DNA of 64,000 nucleotides from Niveispirillum fermenti (GCF_048066175.1 NZ_JBLTXA010000003.1:287389-351388), one strand, 5' to 3'. Shown: positions 1 to 9,900, counted from the first letter of the stretch. Program-made: numbers and translations. Notes: generated by a model not told the origin, from the sequence alone.

Positions 1-1
1 G

Positions 2-208
2 ATCTGCTACCCCTCGCGGCTTTACCGCATGATCCAGGGCTGGCTGCTATCGGGACTGGCGCGCAATTATGTCTGCACCCTGAAATTCCAGGGGGAAACG
101 GACCATGAGACGGCGCGCGCGTTCGCCGCCATTCCAGGTTCGCAACTGGTCCACCTGTGCCAGAACAAGCACGAGTTGACCTGGATACGGCTGGCTGCGG
201 ATGCGTGA
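2..208 (+). CDS. C-terminal fragment of an unrecognised protein
   Basis: An open frame enters from the left edge and ends in TGA at 206-208, giving at least 68 residues that end in ...TWIRLAADA. It contains a short hydrophobic stretch (GWLLSGLA) and two cysteines. The start lies outside the window, so neither length nor family can be judged. I do not recognise the fragment. It is called coding because the frame is open from the edge and has GC-rich third positions like its neighbours. It converges on the pentapeptide-repeat gene. Confidence 0.5.
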   Translation: MCYPSRLYRMIQGWLLSGLARNYVCTLKFQGETDHETARAFAAIPGSQLVHLCQNKHELTWIRLAADA

Positions 209-256
209 TACCCGCCTGCGATGGGGGACCTCGTCGCAGGCGGGTACATCCGGCGC

Positions 257-1468
257 TTACCGCATGCGGAAGCGGTTACGCAGGCCCAGGCTGATCAGGA
301 ACAGCAGGACCAGTCCCAAAACGGTTTGCAGGCCGCTCAGCAAGTATGCCCAATCCGGCAGGCCTTGCAGGGTTTCCGGATCGATCAGATCCTTGCGCAG
401 ACCGAGCGAGCCCAGCGTATTGGCTGTGCTGATCCCCAGTGACAGGAACAGGTCCCGAGGCTCCTTGACCCACCAGAGTGGGAGGGCCCCGACAATGATC
501 ACCCCCATGAGCCATATGAAAGGCCGCACGAAGCTCTGTCCATAATTGCAAAGAACGCGATAAAGAAGGAACGGCCATTTGCTGCGATCAGGCGCGATGA
601 CCCGGCGGCATTCAAGTTCCATGGCAAAGAATTTCAGTTCGTCTTCATGCTTCTTCAGCCGGTCCATTTCAAGCTTCAAACGCTCATAGGCAATGATGAA
701 CCGGCTTGCATCGCCCTGCGTCGGCGGGGCGGGGAATTTTGCCTCCCATATGGTGCCCTCGTGCAGTTTGGCGCCGGCAAAGTCCGGTGGATAGCGTTTG
801 AAATTGCATCTTTCGAATGTAGTGCGCGCCTTCATCTCTGTATTGACGAAGGTAATGCTGCTGCCGAAGGTTGCGCTCTCAAAGTATACGCTTTTCTCGA
901 ACACGGCATTCTCGAAGCTGGTGGACTTATGGAATTTGGCTGACTCGAAATAAATCGTATTGGAAAAGACTGTACGGCAGAAACTGGACCTTTCATGGAA
1001 TATCGAGTTATTGAATTTGGCCATTTTCATCAGCTTTGAGTCGTCAAAATTTACATCCCCGACAAACGCGACGCTGCTGAAATTGGCTTCATCCTTGAAG
1101 GTCGTATTATTGAAGTCGCATTTCCTGCGGAAAACATAGCCTTGGAAAGATACGGGTTTCTCGAATATACACCCGGAGAAATTGATATTTTCCGAAACGG
1201 AGGGGAGGGCGATGGATCGACCATCGGCTCTCGCCGCAAATTTCCGGCGAAGCGCGGATAATTCCTCATCTGTCAGGGGGACTTTTTCCGCGTCGGAAAT
1301 GCCGGGTGCGGTTGGCCCGGTTGAGGATGCATAGTAGCGGTTCCAGGCGATGCGATTGGCGTTGATCCGGTCCTGGTCATCGGCGGCAGGGACGCCGTCG
1401 ATGGTGGCCAGCAGGTAGAATGGATTGTCTTCGGGATTGGAACCAAAATTGGATGTTACTTCGGACAT
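257..1468 (-). CDS. Pentapeptide-repeat protein with C-terminal membrane helices
   Basis: 403 residues from the ATG at 1468, which has the Shine-Dalgarno AGGGAAAG just upstream; an in-frame ATG at 1546 lies beyond a hairpin and is less likely. Residues of about 90-235 form a run of five-residue repeats with a central Phe (FENAVF, FESATF, FKDEANF), the signature of the right-handed quadrilateral beta-helix. The C-terminus has two hydrophobic helices (around FIWLMGVIIVGALPL and LLSGLQTVLGLVLLFLI), so the beta-helix is probably membrane-anchored. The repeat-encoding part is clearly richer in A and T than the rest of the window, which suggests horizontal acquisition. Function is unknown. Some family members mimic DNA and bind gyrase, but nothing here shows that role. 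Confidence 0.8.
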   Translation of the reverse strand: MSEVTSNFGSNPEDNPFYLLATIDGVPAADDQDRINANRIAWNRYYASSTGPTAPGISDAEKVPLTDEELSALRRKFAARADGRSIALPSVSENINFSGCIFEKPVSFQGYVFRRKCDFNNTTFKDEANFSSVAFVGDVNFDDSKLMKMAKFNNSIFHERSSFCRTVFSNTIYFESAKFHKSTSFENAVFEKSVYFESATFGSSITFVNTEMKARTTFERCNFKRYPPDFAGAKLHEGTIWEAKFPAPPTQGDASRFIIAYERLKLEMDRLKKHEDELKFFAMELECRRVIAPDRSKWPFLLYRVLCNYGQSFVRPFIWLMGVIIVGALPLWWVKEPRDLFLSLGISTANTLGSLGLRKDLIDPETLQGLPDWAYLLSGLQTVLGLVLLFLISLGLRNRFRMR

Positions 1469-1475
1469 GGTCTTT

Positions 1476-1524
1476 CCCTGATTATAATTGTATTTATTTA
1501 TAATAATACAACTTATGATCAGGG
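1476..1524 (-). promoter_or_regulatory. AU-rich hairpin that would pair the Shine-Dalgarno of the pentapeptide gene
   Basis: A 49-base imperfect palindrome with outer arms CCCTGAT (1476-1482) and ATCAGGG (1518-1524) and inner arms TTGTATT (1488-1494) and AATACAA (1505-1511). In a minus-strand transcript it could form about 18 base pairs with small bulges, and the 3' arm contains the AGGG of the ribosome-binding site. A TATAAT hexamer (plus positions 1481-1486) within the same stretch could instead be a -10 box giving a nearly leaderless message. Which reading holds depends on the transcription start. Confidence 0.45.
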
Positions 1525-1566
1525 AAGGAAATCGTTCTGTTGGCACCTCCTGCCGGGGCCGCGCGC

Positions 1567-2529
1567 CTATCGTGTCATGGCCAGTTCCACGGCGGGCCGC
1601 ATGGCGATGGCGGCGGTATAGCCCAGCTCGATCAATTCCTCGGCGCGTTCGAATTCCAGGATGCCGATATGGCCGATGCGCGGCGTGATCAGCACGTCCG
1701 GCGGCTCTCCGGCCAGGCGGGAGCGGGTTATCCGGTCCTGCATGATGTCGATCGAACTGGCCATCACCTCCAGCACGCCGGGGCTTGGCGGTCGGGGCAG
1801 GGGCTTCAGGTGGGTGGCGAACTGGCGGGCGTGCTCGCCCACCTGGTTCAGTCTGGCCGCCAGCTTGGCCAGGGGTTTGGCCACTTCGCGCAGTGGCTTT
1901 TCCGGGGGCGTTTCCCCGATCGGATGTTCAGGCAGGCTGACATTGACGGGGCCCAGTTGCGCCTTGGACAGGCGGGGCATCTGCGACAGGTCGCCGTTCA
2001 GGTTGATGGCGATCACGACCTCGGCCCCCAGCGCCCGGCACAAGGAAACGGGCACCGGGTTCACCAGCGCGCCATCGGCCAGCCACATGTTCTGGAACGG
2101 CACGGCGGGAAACATGCCGGGTATCGCCGCAGACGCGCGCACGACATCCAGCAGATGCCCTTCGCGCAGCCACACCTCCTTGCCCGTGGAAAGGTCCGTG
2201 GCCACCGCGGCGAAGGGGATGGGCAGCGACTCGATGGGTACGTCCGTGCGCTCGTTGCGGAAGCGGTCATAAGCCTTTTCGACGCTGACCAGCCCCCCGC
2301 GGGAGAAGGTGAGGTCCAGCAGCTTCAGCACATCCAGCATGCCGAACCCCTGGGCATATTCCTGCAGTTCGTCCAGCAGGTCGGTCAGATAGGCGGCGCC
2401 GACCAGCGCGCCCACGGATGTGCCGGTGATGACATCGGGCTTCAATCCGAACTCTGCCAGCGCCCGCATCACACCCACATGTGCCCAGCCGCGCGCGGCC
2501 CCACTGCCCAAAGCCAGCCCGATCTTCAT
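1567..2529 (-). CDS. Patatin-like phospholipase (RssA/NTE-type)
   Basis: 320 residues from the ATG at 2529 (MKIGLALGSGAARG). The N-terminus carries the glycine-rich oxyanion loop, followed by the nucleophile elbow GTSVG with Ser38 and the second dyad residue Asp152 in DGALVNP. This Ser-Asp dyad defines the patatin family of acyl hydrolases. No signal peptide is visible, so it is likely cytosolic or peripheral at the membrane. The natural substrate is not evident. Longer in-frame starts exist up to 2625 but would place 32 residues before the conserved MKIGLALGSG opening. It lies upstream of the pentapeptide gene on the same strand, with an AT-rich 98-base gap between them. Confidence 0.88.
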   Translation of the reverse strand: MKIGLALGSGAARGWAHVGVMRALAEFGLKPDVITGTSVGALVGAAYLTDLLDELQEYAQGFGMLDVLKLLDLTFSRGGLVSVEKAYDRFRNERTDVPIESLPIPFAAVATDLSTGKEVWLREGHLLDVVRASAAIPGMFPAVPFQNMWLADGALVNPVPVSLCRALGAEVVIAINLNGDLSQMPRLSKAQLGPVNVSLPEHPIGETPPEKPLREVAKPLAKLAARLNQVGEHARQFATHLKPLPRPPSPGVLEVMASSIDIMQDRITRSRLAGEPPDVLITPRIGHIGILEFERAEELIELGYTAAIAMRPAVELAMTR

Positions 2530-2636
2530 GATATTCCAACCATCCCTGTGAAATGCCGCCTGCGACACCGGGAAACCTTGCGCGAGAGTGCCGCAAACGG
2601 CAATACATCCATGGGTTCTCGCCAAAAGGAAGACCG

Positions 2637-3518
2637 ATGCGCGTCGTCATCGCCCATCTGCTGTGGCCCTTTCTGGTCGCTATCTGCATCGCCGGCTATT
2701 GGTATGGCTGGCAGTCGGGTCATGCCGTGCTGGCTTTCAACGCGACCTATTTCGGCCTGGCCGCCACCCTGTTGGTTTTGGAAAGGGTGATGCCTTATGA
2801 ACGGGAATGGGCGAGAAGCGATGGACAGCTTTTCAACGACATCGCGCATACGCTGCTGAACAAGGGGCTGGGGCAGGTGATCGCCGCTTCCATTGCCATC
2901 GCGGGGCTGGACCATGCAGGGCCGCAGACGGCCAGCGGCTTCTGGCCGGGCGACTGGCCCCTGTGGGCACAGGTGCTGCTGGCCCTGGTCGCGGCGGAGT
3001 TCGGGCTTTATTGGGCCCATCGCACCGCCCATGAATTCCGCGCCATCTGGCATTGGCACGCCATCCATCACAGCGTCACCCGCCTGTGGATTGTCAATAC
3101 CGGGCGCTTCCATTTCCTGGACAGCCTCTGGAAGACGGCGTTCGCCATGGTCATCGCCGGTGTGCTGGGGGCGCCCAAGGATGTCATTCTGTGGGTGCTG
3201 GCGATCACCACCTATATCGGCTTCCTGACCCACTGCAATGTCGACATGCGGTGCGGCCCGCTGAACTGGGTGTTCTCCACACCGGAACTGCATCGCTGGC
3301 ATCACAACCGCGACCCGATCGAGGGCAATGTGAACTATGGCGAGAACTTCATCCTCTGGGATGTGGTGTTCGGGACCCGCCACCTGCCGGCCGACCGCAA
3401 GCCGCCCGTGAATATCGGCTGCAAGGACCCGGTGCCGGACACCTTCCTGGGCCAGCTTGCCTACCCGTTCAAGGCGTGGGCCCGGCGAGACTTCTTCAAC
3501 AGCCGGAAGGCGGCCTGA
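2637..3518 (+). CDS. Sterol desaturase / fatty acid hydroxylase family protein
   Basis: 293 residues from the ATG at 2637, preceded by AAAAGGAAG. The three histidine clusters of this integral-membrane di-iron family are present: HRTAH, HAIHH and HRWHH. Several hydrophobic helices surround them, beginning with the N-terminal LLWPFLVAICIAGYW. Members use di-iron and O2 to hydroxylate or desaturate lipids in the membrane; the substrate here is unknown. It is divergent from the patatin gene, and the two starts are about 107 bases apart, so they may share a regulatory region. Confidence 0.88.
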   Translation: MRVVIAHLLWPFLVAICIAGYWYGWQSGHAVLAFNATYFGLAATLLVLERVMPYEREWARSDGQLFNDIAHTLLNKGLGQVIAASIAIAGLDHAGPQTASGFWPGDWPLWAQVLLALVAAEFGLYWAHRTAHEFRAIWHWHAIHHSVTRLWIVNTGRFHFLDSLWKTAFAMVIAGVLGAPKDVILWVLAITTYIGFLTHCNVDMRCGPLNWVFSTPELHRWHHNRDPIEGNVNYGENFILWDVVFGTRHLPADRKPPVNIGCKDPVPDTFLGQLAYPFKAWARRDFFNSRKAA

Positions 3519-3690
3519 CGGGCCGGCCGGTGGTGTTCGCCGGTCCTGTAGTGCTACCGCCACCGCTACCATCGCGGTGGCGAAACAATCTGCGCTTCTG
3601 CGCGTTGGAACAAGCTGGCGAGCCGCGTCGCCATGTGCTTTGCTGCGGGCGACGCATCTCTTAACCAACATCAGTTCGGGTGAACCAAAC

Positions 3691-5085
3691 ATGACCCTGG
3701 CGCACAAGTTCCATCCCACGGTCCTGCGCGAATATGACATCCGCGGCATCATCGGCAAGACGCTGACACCCGACGACGCCCGTGCCATCGGCCGCGGATT
3801 CGGCACCATGGTGGTGCGGGGCGGGGGCAGCAAGGTGGCCATCGGCTTCGACGGCCGCCTGTCCTCACCGGAACTGGAGGCGGCGGCCGTGGAAGGGCTG
3901 AAATCCACCGGTCTGCACGTGGTGCGCATCGGTCTGGGCCCGACGCCCATGCTGTATTTCACGGTGCGTCATCTGAAGCTGGATGCCGGCGTGATGATCA
4001 CCGGTTCCCACAATCCGCCCGACTATAACGGCTTCAAGATGATGCTGGGCAAGGGCCCCGTCTATGGCAGCCAGATCCAGGAGATCGGTCAGATCGCCGC
4101 GGCGGGCGATTTCGCCACGGGCGATGGCACGGACGAGACGATCGACATCCAGGACACCTATGTCGACCGCCTGGCGCAGGATTATGACGGCACGGCCGAT
4201 CTGAACGTCGTCTGGGACAATGGCAACGGCGCGGCCGGGGAGATCCTGCGCCGCCTGGTGAAGAAGCTACCGGGCACGCATACGCTGCTGTTCGACCAGA
4301 TCGACGGCACGTTTCCCAACCATCACCCGGACCCCACCATTCCGGAGAACCTGGAAGATGTGATCCACAAGGTGGCCGACCGGAAGGCGGACCTGGGCAT
4401 CGCGTTCGATGGCGATGCCGACCGGATCGGGGCCGTCGATGAACGCGGCCGCATCGTCTGGGGCGACCAGTTGGTCGCCATCTATTCCAAGGATGTGCTG
4501 GAGGCGTTCCCCGGCGCCACCATCATCGCCGATGTGAAGGCCAGCCAGACCCTGTTCGACCAGATCGCCAAGCTGGGCGGCAAGCCGCTGATGTGGAAGA
4601 CGGGCCATTCGCTGCTGAAGGCCAAGATGGCCGAGACGGGCAGCCCGCTGGCCGGCGAGATGTCGGGCCACATCTTCTTCGCCGACAAATATTACGGCTT
4701 CGACGACGCGCTTTACTGCGCCGTCCGCCTGCTGGGCCTGGTGTCCCGCCGCGGCAGGCTGTCGTGCTTGCGTGACGAGTTGCCCGATGTGCTGAACACG
4801 CCGGAGGTCCGGTTCCAGGTCAGCGAGGAACGCAAGTTCGCCGCGGTGGAGGAGATCAAGGCCCGCGTCAAGCAAGAGGCAGCCGCCGGCGGGATCGAGG
4901 TGAACGACATTGATGGTGTGCGCGTGAAGACGCCGGACGGCTGGTGGCTGCTGCGCGCCTCCAACACCCAGGACGTGCTGGTGGCGCGCGCCGAGGCGTT
5001 CGCCAATGACGGGCTGGAACGGCTGAAGGATGCGATCAAGGGTCAGTTGTCGGCCAGCGGCATTGCCGCTCCGGCCGATTTCTGA
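3691..5085 (+). CDS. Phosphomannomutase / phosphoglucomutase
   Basis: 464 residues from the ATG at 3691; the frame is open further upstream but homology-like sequence begins at FHPTVLREYDIRGI. The phosphoserine loop is TGSHNPP with Ser106, the Mg2+ loop is FDGDADRIG, and the sugar-recognition loop is GEMSGH. This matches the alpha-D-phosphohexomutase superfamily (ManB/AlgC type), which interconverts 6-phospho and 1-phospho sugars for GDP-mannose or UDP-glucose synthesis. Specificity for mannose or glucose cannot be decided by eye. A strong intrinsic terminator follows 25 bases after the stop. Placement near malQ may link it to glucan metabolism, but it is a separate transcript. Confidence 0.92.
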   Translation: MTLAHKFHPTVLREYDIRGIIGKTLTPDDARAIGRGFGTMVVRGGGSKVAIGFDGRLSSPELEAAAVEGLKSTGLHVVRIGLGPTPMLYFTVRHLKLDAGVMITGSHNPPDYNGFKMMLGKGPVYGSQIQEIGQIAAAGDFATGDGTDETIDIQDTYVDRLAQDYDGTADLNVVWDNGNGAAGEILRRLVKKLPGTHTLLFDQIDGTFPNHHPDPTIPENLEDVIHKVADRKADLGIAFDGDADRIGAVDERGRIVWGDQLVAIYSKDVLEAFPGATIIADVKASQTLFDQIAKLGGKPLMWKTGHSLLKAKMAETGSPLAGEMSGHIFFADKYYGFDDALYCAVRLLGLVSRRGRLSCLRDELPDVLNTPEVRFQVSEERKFAAVEEIKARVKQEAAAGGIEVNDIDGVRVKTPDGWWLLRASNTQDVLVARAEAFANDGLERLKDAIKGQLSASGIAAPADF

Positions 5086-5109
5086 TCAGCGATTCCCTTG
5101 AGAAGCGGG

Positions 5110-5145
5110 AAAGGGCCGGTGGAGGTGTTCCGCCGGCCCTTTTCC
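5110..5145 (+). terminator. Intrinsic terminator after the phosphohexomutase gene
   Basis: Inverted repeat AAAGGGCCGG / CCGGCCCTTT with a short loop, followed by TTCCTTTCC. It lies between the plus-strand mutase and the minus-strand malQ. It is best suited to the plus strand, although the A-run on the left arm makes it potentially bidirectional. Confidence 0.8.
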
Positions 5146-5218
5146 TTTCCGTCCGGGCACATGCCGGCCCATGGAAAGCCGCCCGTTGGTGGTGCCGGCC
5201 TTTGATGTCTGGCCGGTA

Positions 5219-6733
5219 TCAGGCGACCAGCCGCCCGGCGGCGGCCGTCAGGTCGCGCAGCCGCTCCACATCCTCATCCCGCCATTGTCCCGGCTTCAGG
5301 CGCCAGCCCCAGTTACCATCGGGTTGGCCCGGCACATTCATGCGGCCTTCGGTACCAAGGCCCAGCACATCCTGCAGGGGCGTGATCGCCAGTTCGGCAT
5401 TCACGCCCAGGGCGAAGCGGATCAGGTCCCAATGCAGTTCCCGCCCGTCGGTGTTCAGGTAGGAACGGATGCGCTGTCCCAATTCCCCGTCCAGGCCCCC
5501 GCGTGACGCGACCCAGCCCAGGATCGTGTCATTGTCGTGGGTACCGGTATAGAAGACGGAATGCGCGGCATAGCGGTTGGGGTCGTAGTGCCAGGGCTCG
5601 AAATGGTCGCCCCACTCGAACGGGAGCACGCGCATGCCGGGGAACCCGAAATGGTCGCGCAGCCGTTCCACCTCCGGTGTGATGATGCCCAGATCCTCCG
5701 CGATGATGGGCAGCGGGCCGTGGGCATCGCGCAGGGACTGAAACAGTTCGTAACCCGGTGCCGGCACCCACTGGCCATGGATGGCCGTTTCCTCCTGCGC
5801 GGGGATTTCCCAATAGCTTTCAAATCCGCGGAAATGGTCGATGCGCACCATGTCGACCGTTTCCAGGGTGCGGGCGATGCGCCGCCGCCACCAGGCGAAA
5901 CCTTCCGCCCTGTGGGCGTCCCAGCGATAGAGCGGGTTGCCCCAGCGCTGGCCCGTGGCCGAGAAATAATCGGGTGGCACGCCGGCCACGACGGTGGGCT
6001 GGCCGCGTTCGTCCAGCGCGAACAGGTCGCGGCGGGACCAGACATCGGCGCTGTCGCCCGCCACGAAGATGGGGATATCCCCCATGATGTGGATGCCGCG
6101 CTGGTTGGCCTCCTTCTTCAGGCGCATCCATTGCCGGAAGAAAAGGAACTGCTGCACCTTCACCTTCTTGATGTCGAAGGACAGCGTATGCCGGGCTTCC
6201 CCGATGCCGATGGGATCGCGCGCGATGTAGAGCGCGTTCCATTCCGGCCACGCCCTGCCCTGGTGGCGGGCCTTCAGCACGGTGTAGAGCGCATAATCAT
6301 CCAGCCATTCGGCATCGTTGCGGGCGCGGAACAGCTCGAAATCGCCCCACTCCTCGTCATCGGACGACCGTTTCAGGAAATCGCCGGCCACGATGTCCAG
6401 TGAGGCCAGCTTCATGGCGGCCACCCCGTCATAATCCACCCGCTCCGGCCCGTTTCCGGGCAGACGGTCCAGCAGGGCGGAATCGGCCAGCCCGTCGGCC
6501 ACCAGATCGTCGAAACTGATCAGCAGCGGGTTGCCGGCGAAGCTGGACAGGGCCGAATAGGGGCTGTTGCCCAGGCTGGTCGGGGCCAGCGGCAGGATTT
6601 GCCATATGGTTTGCCCCGCAGCCTGGAGTTGCGCCAGGAAGGTGCGGGCAGCCGGCCCCATGTCCCCGATGCCATGCCCGCCGGGCAGCGAGGTCGGGTG
6701 CAGAAGGATGCCGCTGGCGCGCTGGTTGATCAT
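5219..6733 (-). CDS. malQ: 4-alpha-glucanotransferase (amylomaltase)
   Basis: 504 residues, the usual length for bacterial MalQ (GH77). It opens with RASGILLHPTSLPGGHGIGDMG, the family's N-terminal motif. The nucleophile region MVRIDHFRGF, the acid region IIAEDLGIIT and the transition-state motif GTHDNDT are all intact. The enzyme disproportionates alpha-1,4-glucans and maltodextrins in the cytoplasm. It is divergent from the large phosphorylase-kinase-like gene, which fits a shared glucan role. The 190-base gap between them is full of palindromes that could serve as operators for both. Confidence 0.95.
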   Translation of the reverse strand: MINQRASGILLHPTSLPGGHGIGDMGPAARTFLAQLQAAGQTIWQILPLAPTSLGNSPYSALSSFAGNPLLISFDDLVADGLADSALLDRLPGNGPERVDYDGVAAMKLASLDIVAGDFLKRSSDDEEWGDFELFRARNDAEWLDDYALYTVLKARHQGRAWPEWNALYIARDPIGIGEARHTLSFDIKKVKVQQFLFFRQWMRLKKEANQRGIHIMGDIPIFVAGDSADVWSRRDLFALDERGQPTVVAGVPPDYFSATGQRWGNPLYRWDAHRAEGFAWWRRRIARTLETVDMVRIDHFRGFESYWEIPAQEETAIHGQWVPAPGYELFQSLRDAHGPLPIIAEDLGIITPEVERLRDHFGFPGMRVLPFEWGDHFEPWHYDPNRYAAHSVFYTGTHDNDTILGWVASRGGLDGELGQRIRSYLNTDGRELHWDLIRFALGVNAELAITPLQDVLGLGTEGRMNVPGQPDGNWGWRLKPGQWRDEDVERLRDLTAAAGRLVA

Positions 6734-6831
6734 GGGGCCGGTTCTTTCCTGGGGCTGGTCGCAAACGCGGAGGGGGCGGCGGGCAAGGGGCCGCCATTCC
6801 TATCAGGCCGACCCATGGCGCCCATGATTTC

Positions 6832-6859
6832 GCAACCCATGTTGCATTGCAACAGTTGC
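6832..6859. promoter_or_regulatory. Array of alternating GCAAC/GTTGC half-sites
   Basis: Four half-sites alternate in orientation: GCAAC (6832-6836), GTTGC (6841-6845), GCAAC (6849-6853) and GTTGC (6855-6859). The central pair forms the perfect 15-base palindrome TGTTGCATTGCAACA (6840-6854). The array lies between divergent malQ and the phosphorylase-kinase-like gene. Such palindromes resemble LacI-family operators of sugar genes, but no LacI regulator is present in the window. The assignment is inference. Confidence 0.5.
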
Positions 6860-6867
6860 GCGCGCCG

Positions 6868-6880
6868 GTAACGCTGTTAC
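6868..6880. promoter_or_regulatory. GTAAC-GCT-GTTAC palindrome
   Basis: A second perfect inverted repeat with 5-base arms and a 3-base centre, 9 bases after the GCAAC array and 44 bases upstream of the next gene's ATG. It is close in sequence to the array half-sites and may be a weaker site for the same protein. Confidence 0.35.
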
Positions 6881-6923
6881 AGTCTTGGGATCAGGAAGCG
6901 GGCGTTGTTGTTACGGGGGACAG

Positions 6924-9900
6924 ATGCCGGAAGCGCCATTGCCACGGGGGATCGGCAAGCAGGGACCGCAGGCGGCCAAGACCGCGCTGGATCGGCTGTT
7001 CGACCATGTGAACCGGGTGATCCTTTCCCGCCAGCACCCCATCACCGGGTTGTTGCCGGCCTCCACGGCCGTGACGGTGCATGGCAACTACACCCATGCC
7101 TGGGTGCGCGACAATGTCTATTCCATCATCGGTCCCTGGGCCCTGTCGCTGGCCTATCGCCGCCGCGGCGACAGCGCGGCACGCGCCCGCCTTCTGGAAC
7201 AAAGCGTGGTGAAGACCATGCGGGGCCTTTTGCAGGCCATGATGCGTCAGGCCGCGAAGGTGGAACGGTTCAAGCAGACCCAGGCGCCCCTGGACAGCCT
7301 GCACGCCATCTATTCGGCCAGCACGGGCGAGGCCGTCGCCGCTGACGATGGCTGGGGACATCTCCAGATCGACGCGACGTCGCTGTTCCTGCTGATGCTG
7401 GCGCAGATGACGCGGTCCGGCATGTCGCTGATCTACACGATGGACGAGGTGGCCTTCGTCCAGAACCTTGTCCATTACATCGGTCCCGCCTATCGCATCG
7501 CCGATTTCGGCATCTGGGAGCGGGGACGCAAGATCAATGACGGGGCTGTGGAACTGAACGCCAGTTCCATCGGCATGGCCAAGGCCGCCATGGAGGCCAT
7601 GCAGGGGCTGGACCTGTTCGGGGAGGATGGGGGCCGGGTTGCCGTCATCCACGCCGTGCCGGACGAGATCGCGCGGGCCCGGGCCACGGTGGAGGCACTG
7701 CTGCCGCGCGAGTCCGGATCGAAGGAGGTGGATGCCGCCCTGCTGGCCATCATCGGCTGGCCCGGCTTCGCCGTCGACGTGCCTGATCTGGTGGAGCGCA
7801 CGCGCGCGGAGATCCTGTCGAAGCTGGGCGGCCCCTATGGCTGCAAACGCTTCCTGACCGACGGGCACCAGACCGTGCTGGAGGATCATTCCCGCCTGCA
7901 TTACGAGGCGGGCGAGTTGGAGCGGTTCCGTGGCATTGAAAGCGAATGGCCGCTGTTCTTCACCTATTTCTACGTCACGGCCCTGCTGACAGGGGATGCG
8001 CGCGGGGCGGCGCAATGGCGCGAGCGGCTGGAAGGGCTGCTGGTGGAGCGCGGGTCCGACACGCTGCTGCCGGAGCTTTACATCGTGCCCGCCGACACGG
8101 TGGAGGCGGAGCGCGCCAGCCCCGGCAGCCAGGCGCGCATCCCCAACGACAATGTGCCGCTGCTGTGGGCGCAAAGCCTGTTCATCATGGGCCTGCTGCT
8201 GGACGAGGGGTATCTGTCGGCCGGCGACGTCGATCCGCTGAACCGGCGGGCCAAGCTGAAGCCCAAGCCGCCGGTGCCGCTGCGTCTGGTCGTCCTGGCT
8301 GAGGACGAGCCGGTGCAGGCCGAACTGCGCGGCCATGGCGTCTTCTGCCAGACCCTGTCCCAAGGCGGTGGCTCCATCCATATCTGCCATGTCGATGTGC
8401 TGGTCGGGGCGCTGGCCGAACTGGGGCGCTGCGAGGCGCTGGGGCTTTCCGGTCGGCCGCCGCGCCGGCTGGGCACGCTGATCACGGCCAACGGCTTCCG
8501 CTTCGCGGGGCAGCCGGCCGTCATCGTGCCCACCTTCGTCGATGAACAGGACGGTTTCTATTTCACCTATGACCACCGGTTCCTGGTCGAACGGCTTTTG
8601 TCGGAAATCGCCTATATCAACCGCACCTGGACCTTCACCAAGCCGCCGTTGCTGGTCTTTCCCGTGTCCAAGGGCATGGCGGCGGGCGAGGGGTTCGCCG
8701 AACTGGCCCGCACGCTGGCCGATCTGCTGGCGGGCAGGGTGCCGGACCTGGTGGTGCGTGGCGGCGATCTGGCCGACACCTATGCTGGGTCCCGCATCAT
8801 CGCCTTCGACCAGATTGCGCCTTCCTGCCCGGTTTCCGCCCGGCCCGTGCGGGCGCGCGATGCCGGTGCCGGTTTCGATTTCGCGGCCCCGCCGCCGGGT
8901 GCGGAGGATCGCCGCTGGATCGAGGAGGGGGACACGCCCTGGCTTGCCCGGTCGCTGGACGGGGAGCGGCGGGCCGACTGGCACCTGCTGATGCTCTCGC
9001 TGCTCTGGCAGCGCCAGGGGCGTGATTTCGTGCCCGATGGCGACAGCCGGCCCCTGTGGCAGCGGGCGGAGGATCTGTACCGCGCCGCCGGCCATGCCGG
9101 GCACTGGGACATCGTCCGGCCGCTGGCCTGGCTGATGGACCGGCATGACGAACGCCTGCAGGACGCGGTGAAGGAGATCGTGGTCCGGCAGAAACACGTG
9201 ATTCTGGGCGACTGTGCGCGGGCGGGCGCGGTCGTCGACCGGCCACTGGCGAATGCGGAGATCAGTCACCGGCTGGCCGCCATCGGCGGCGACCCGGCGA
9301 CGCTGATGCTGCGGGAAGAGATGCTGCTGTTCAGCGGCACGCTGATCAAGGCCAGCCCCGAACTGTTCCGCTATACCCTGTCGGCCCGGCCAGCCGATCT
9401 GCTGGGCCTGCTGGTCCGGTCCGTCGGCCGGCAGCGCGGCGTGTCGGAGGCCGCGGCGCTGGAGATGCTGAAGGGCGAGGGACCGCACACGATCCTGACG
9501 CGCTTGCGCCGGCTGATTTCCCGCTGTCCCGGCATGACGGGGGATTTCTGTCTGCCCGTCCTGTCGCGGGCCTGCGCCGTGGACCGGCCGGAATTCGCCA
9601 TGGAGGGGGACCATTGGTCGGCCCACATCCTGACGGGCGGGGACTGGTGGGGCTGGCGCGACACGGCCGGCACCCTGCTGCCCGTGCCCGACGAATTCTT
9701 CCACCGCGTCTGGGGTCTGCTGCGCCATGGCGACGGCCTGATCATCGCCGATCCCACCAACCATGACATGCGCCTGGACAGCGCCACCCTGCGCGCCGAC
9801 CGCACCCCCGGCGAGCGCGACTTCGCGCGCGAGGTGGAAAGCCGGCTGGATCGCATCATGAACCCCGAATACCGGCAATTGACGGTGGAGGCGCTGTGGG

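Noticed and set aside
2526..3962. 478-codon minus-strand frame opposite the sterol desaturase gene
   Set aside because: The desaturase histidine clusters are on the plus strand; the antisense product has no domain.
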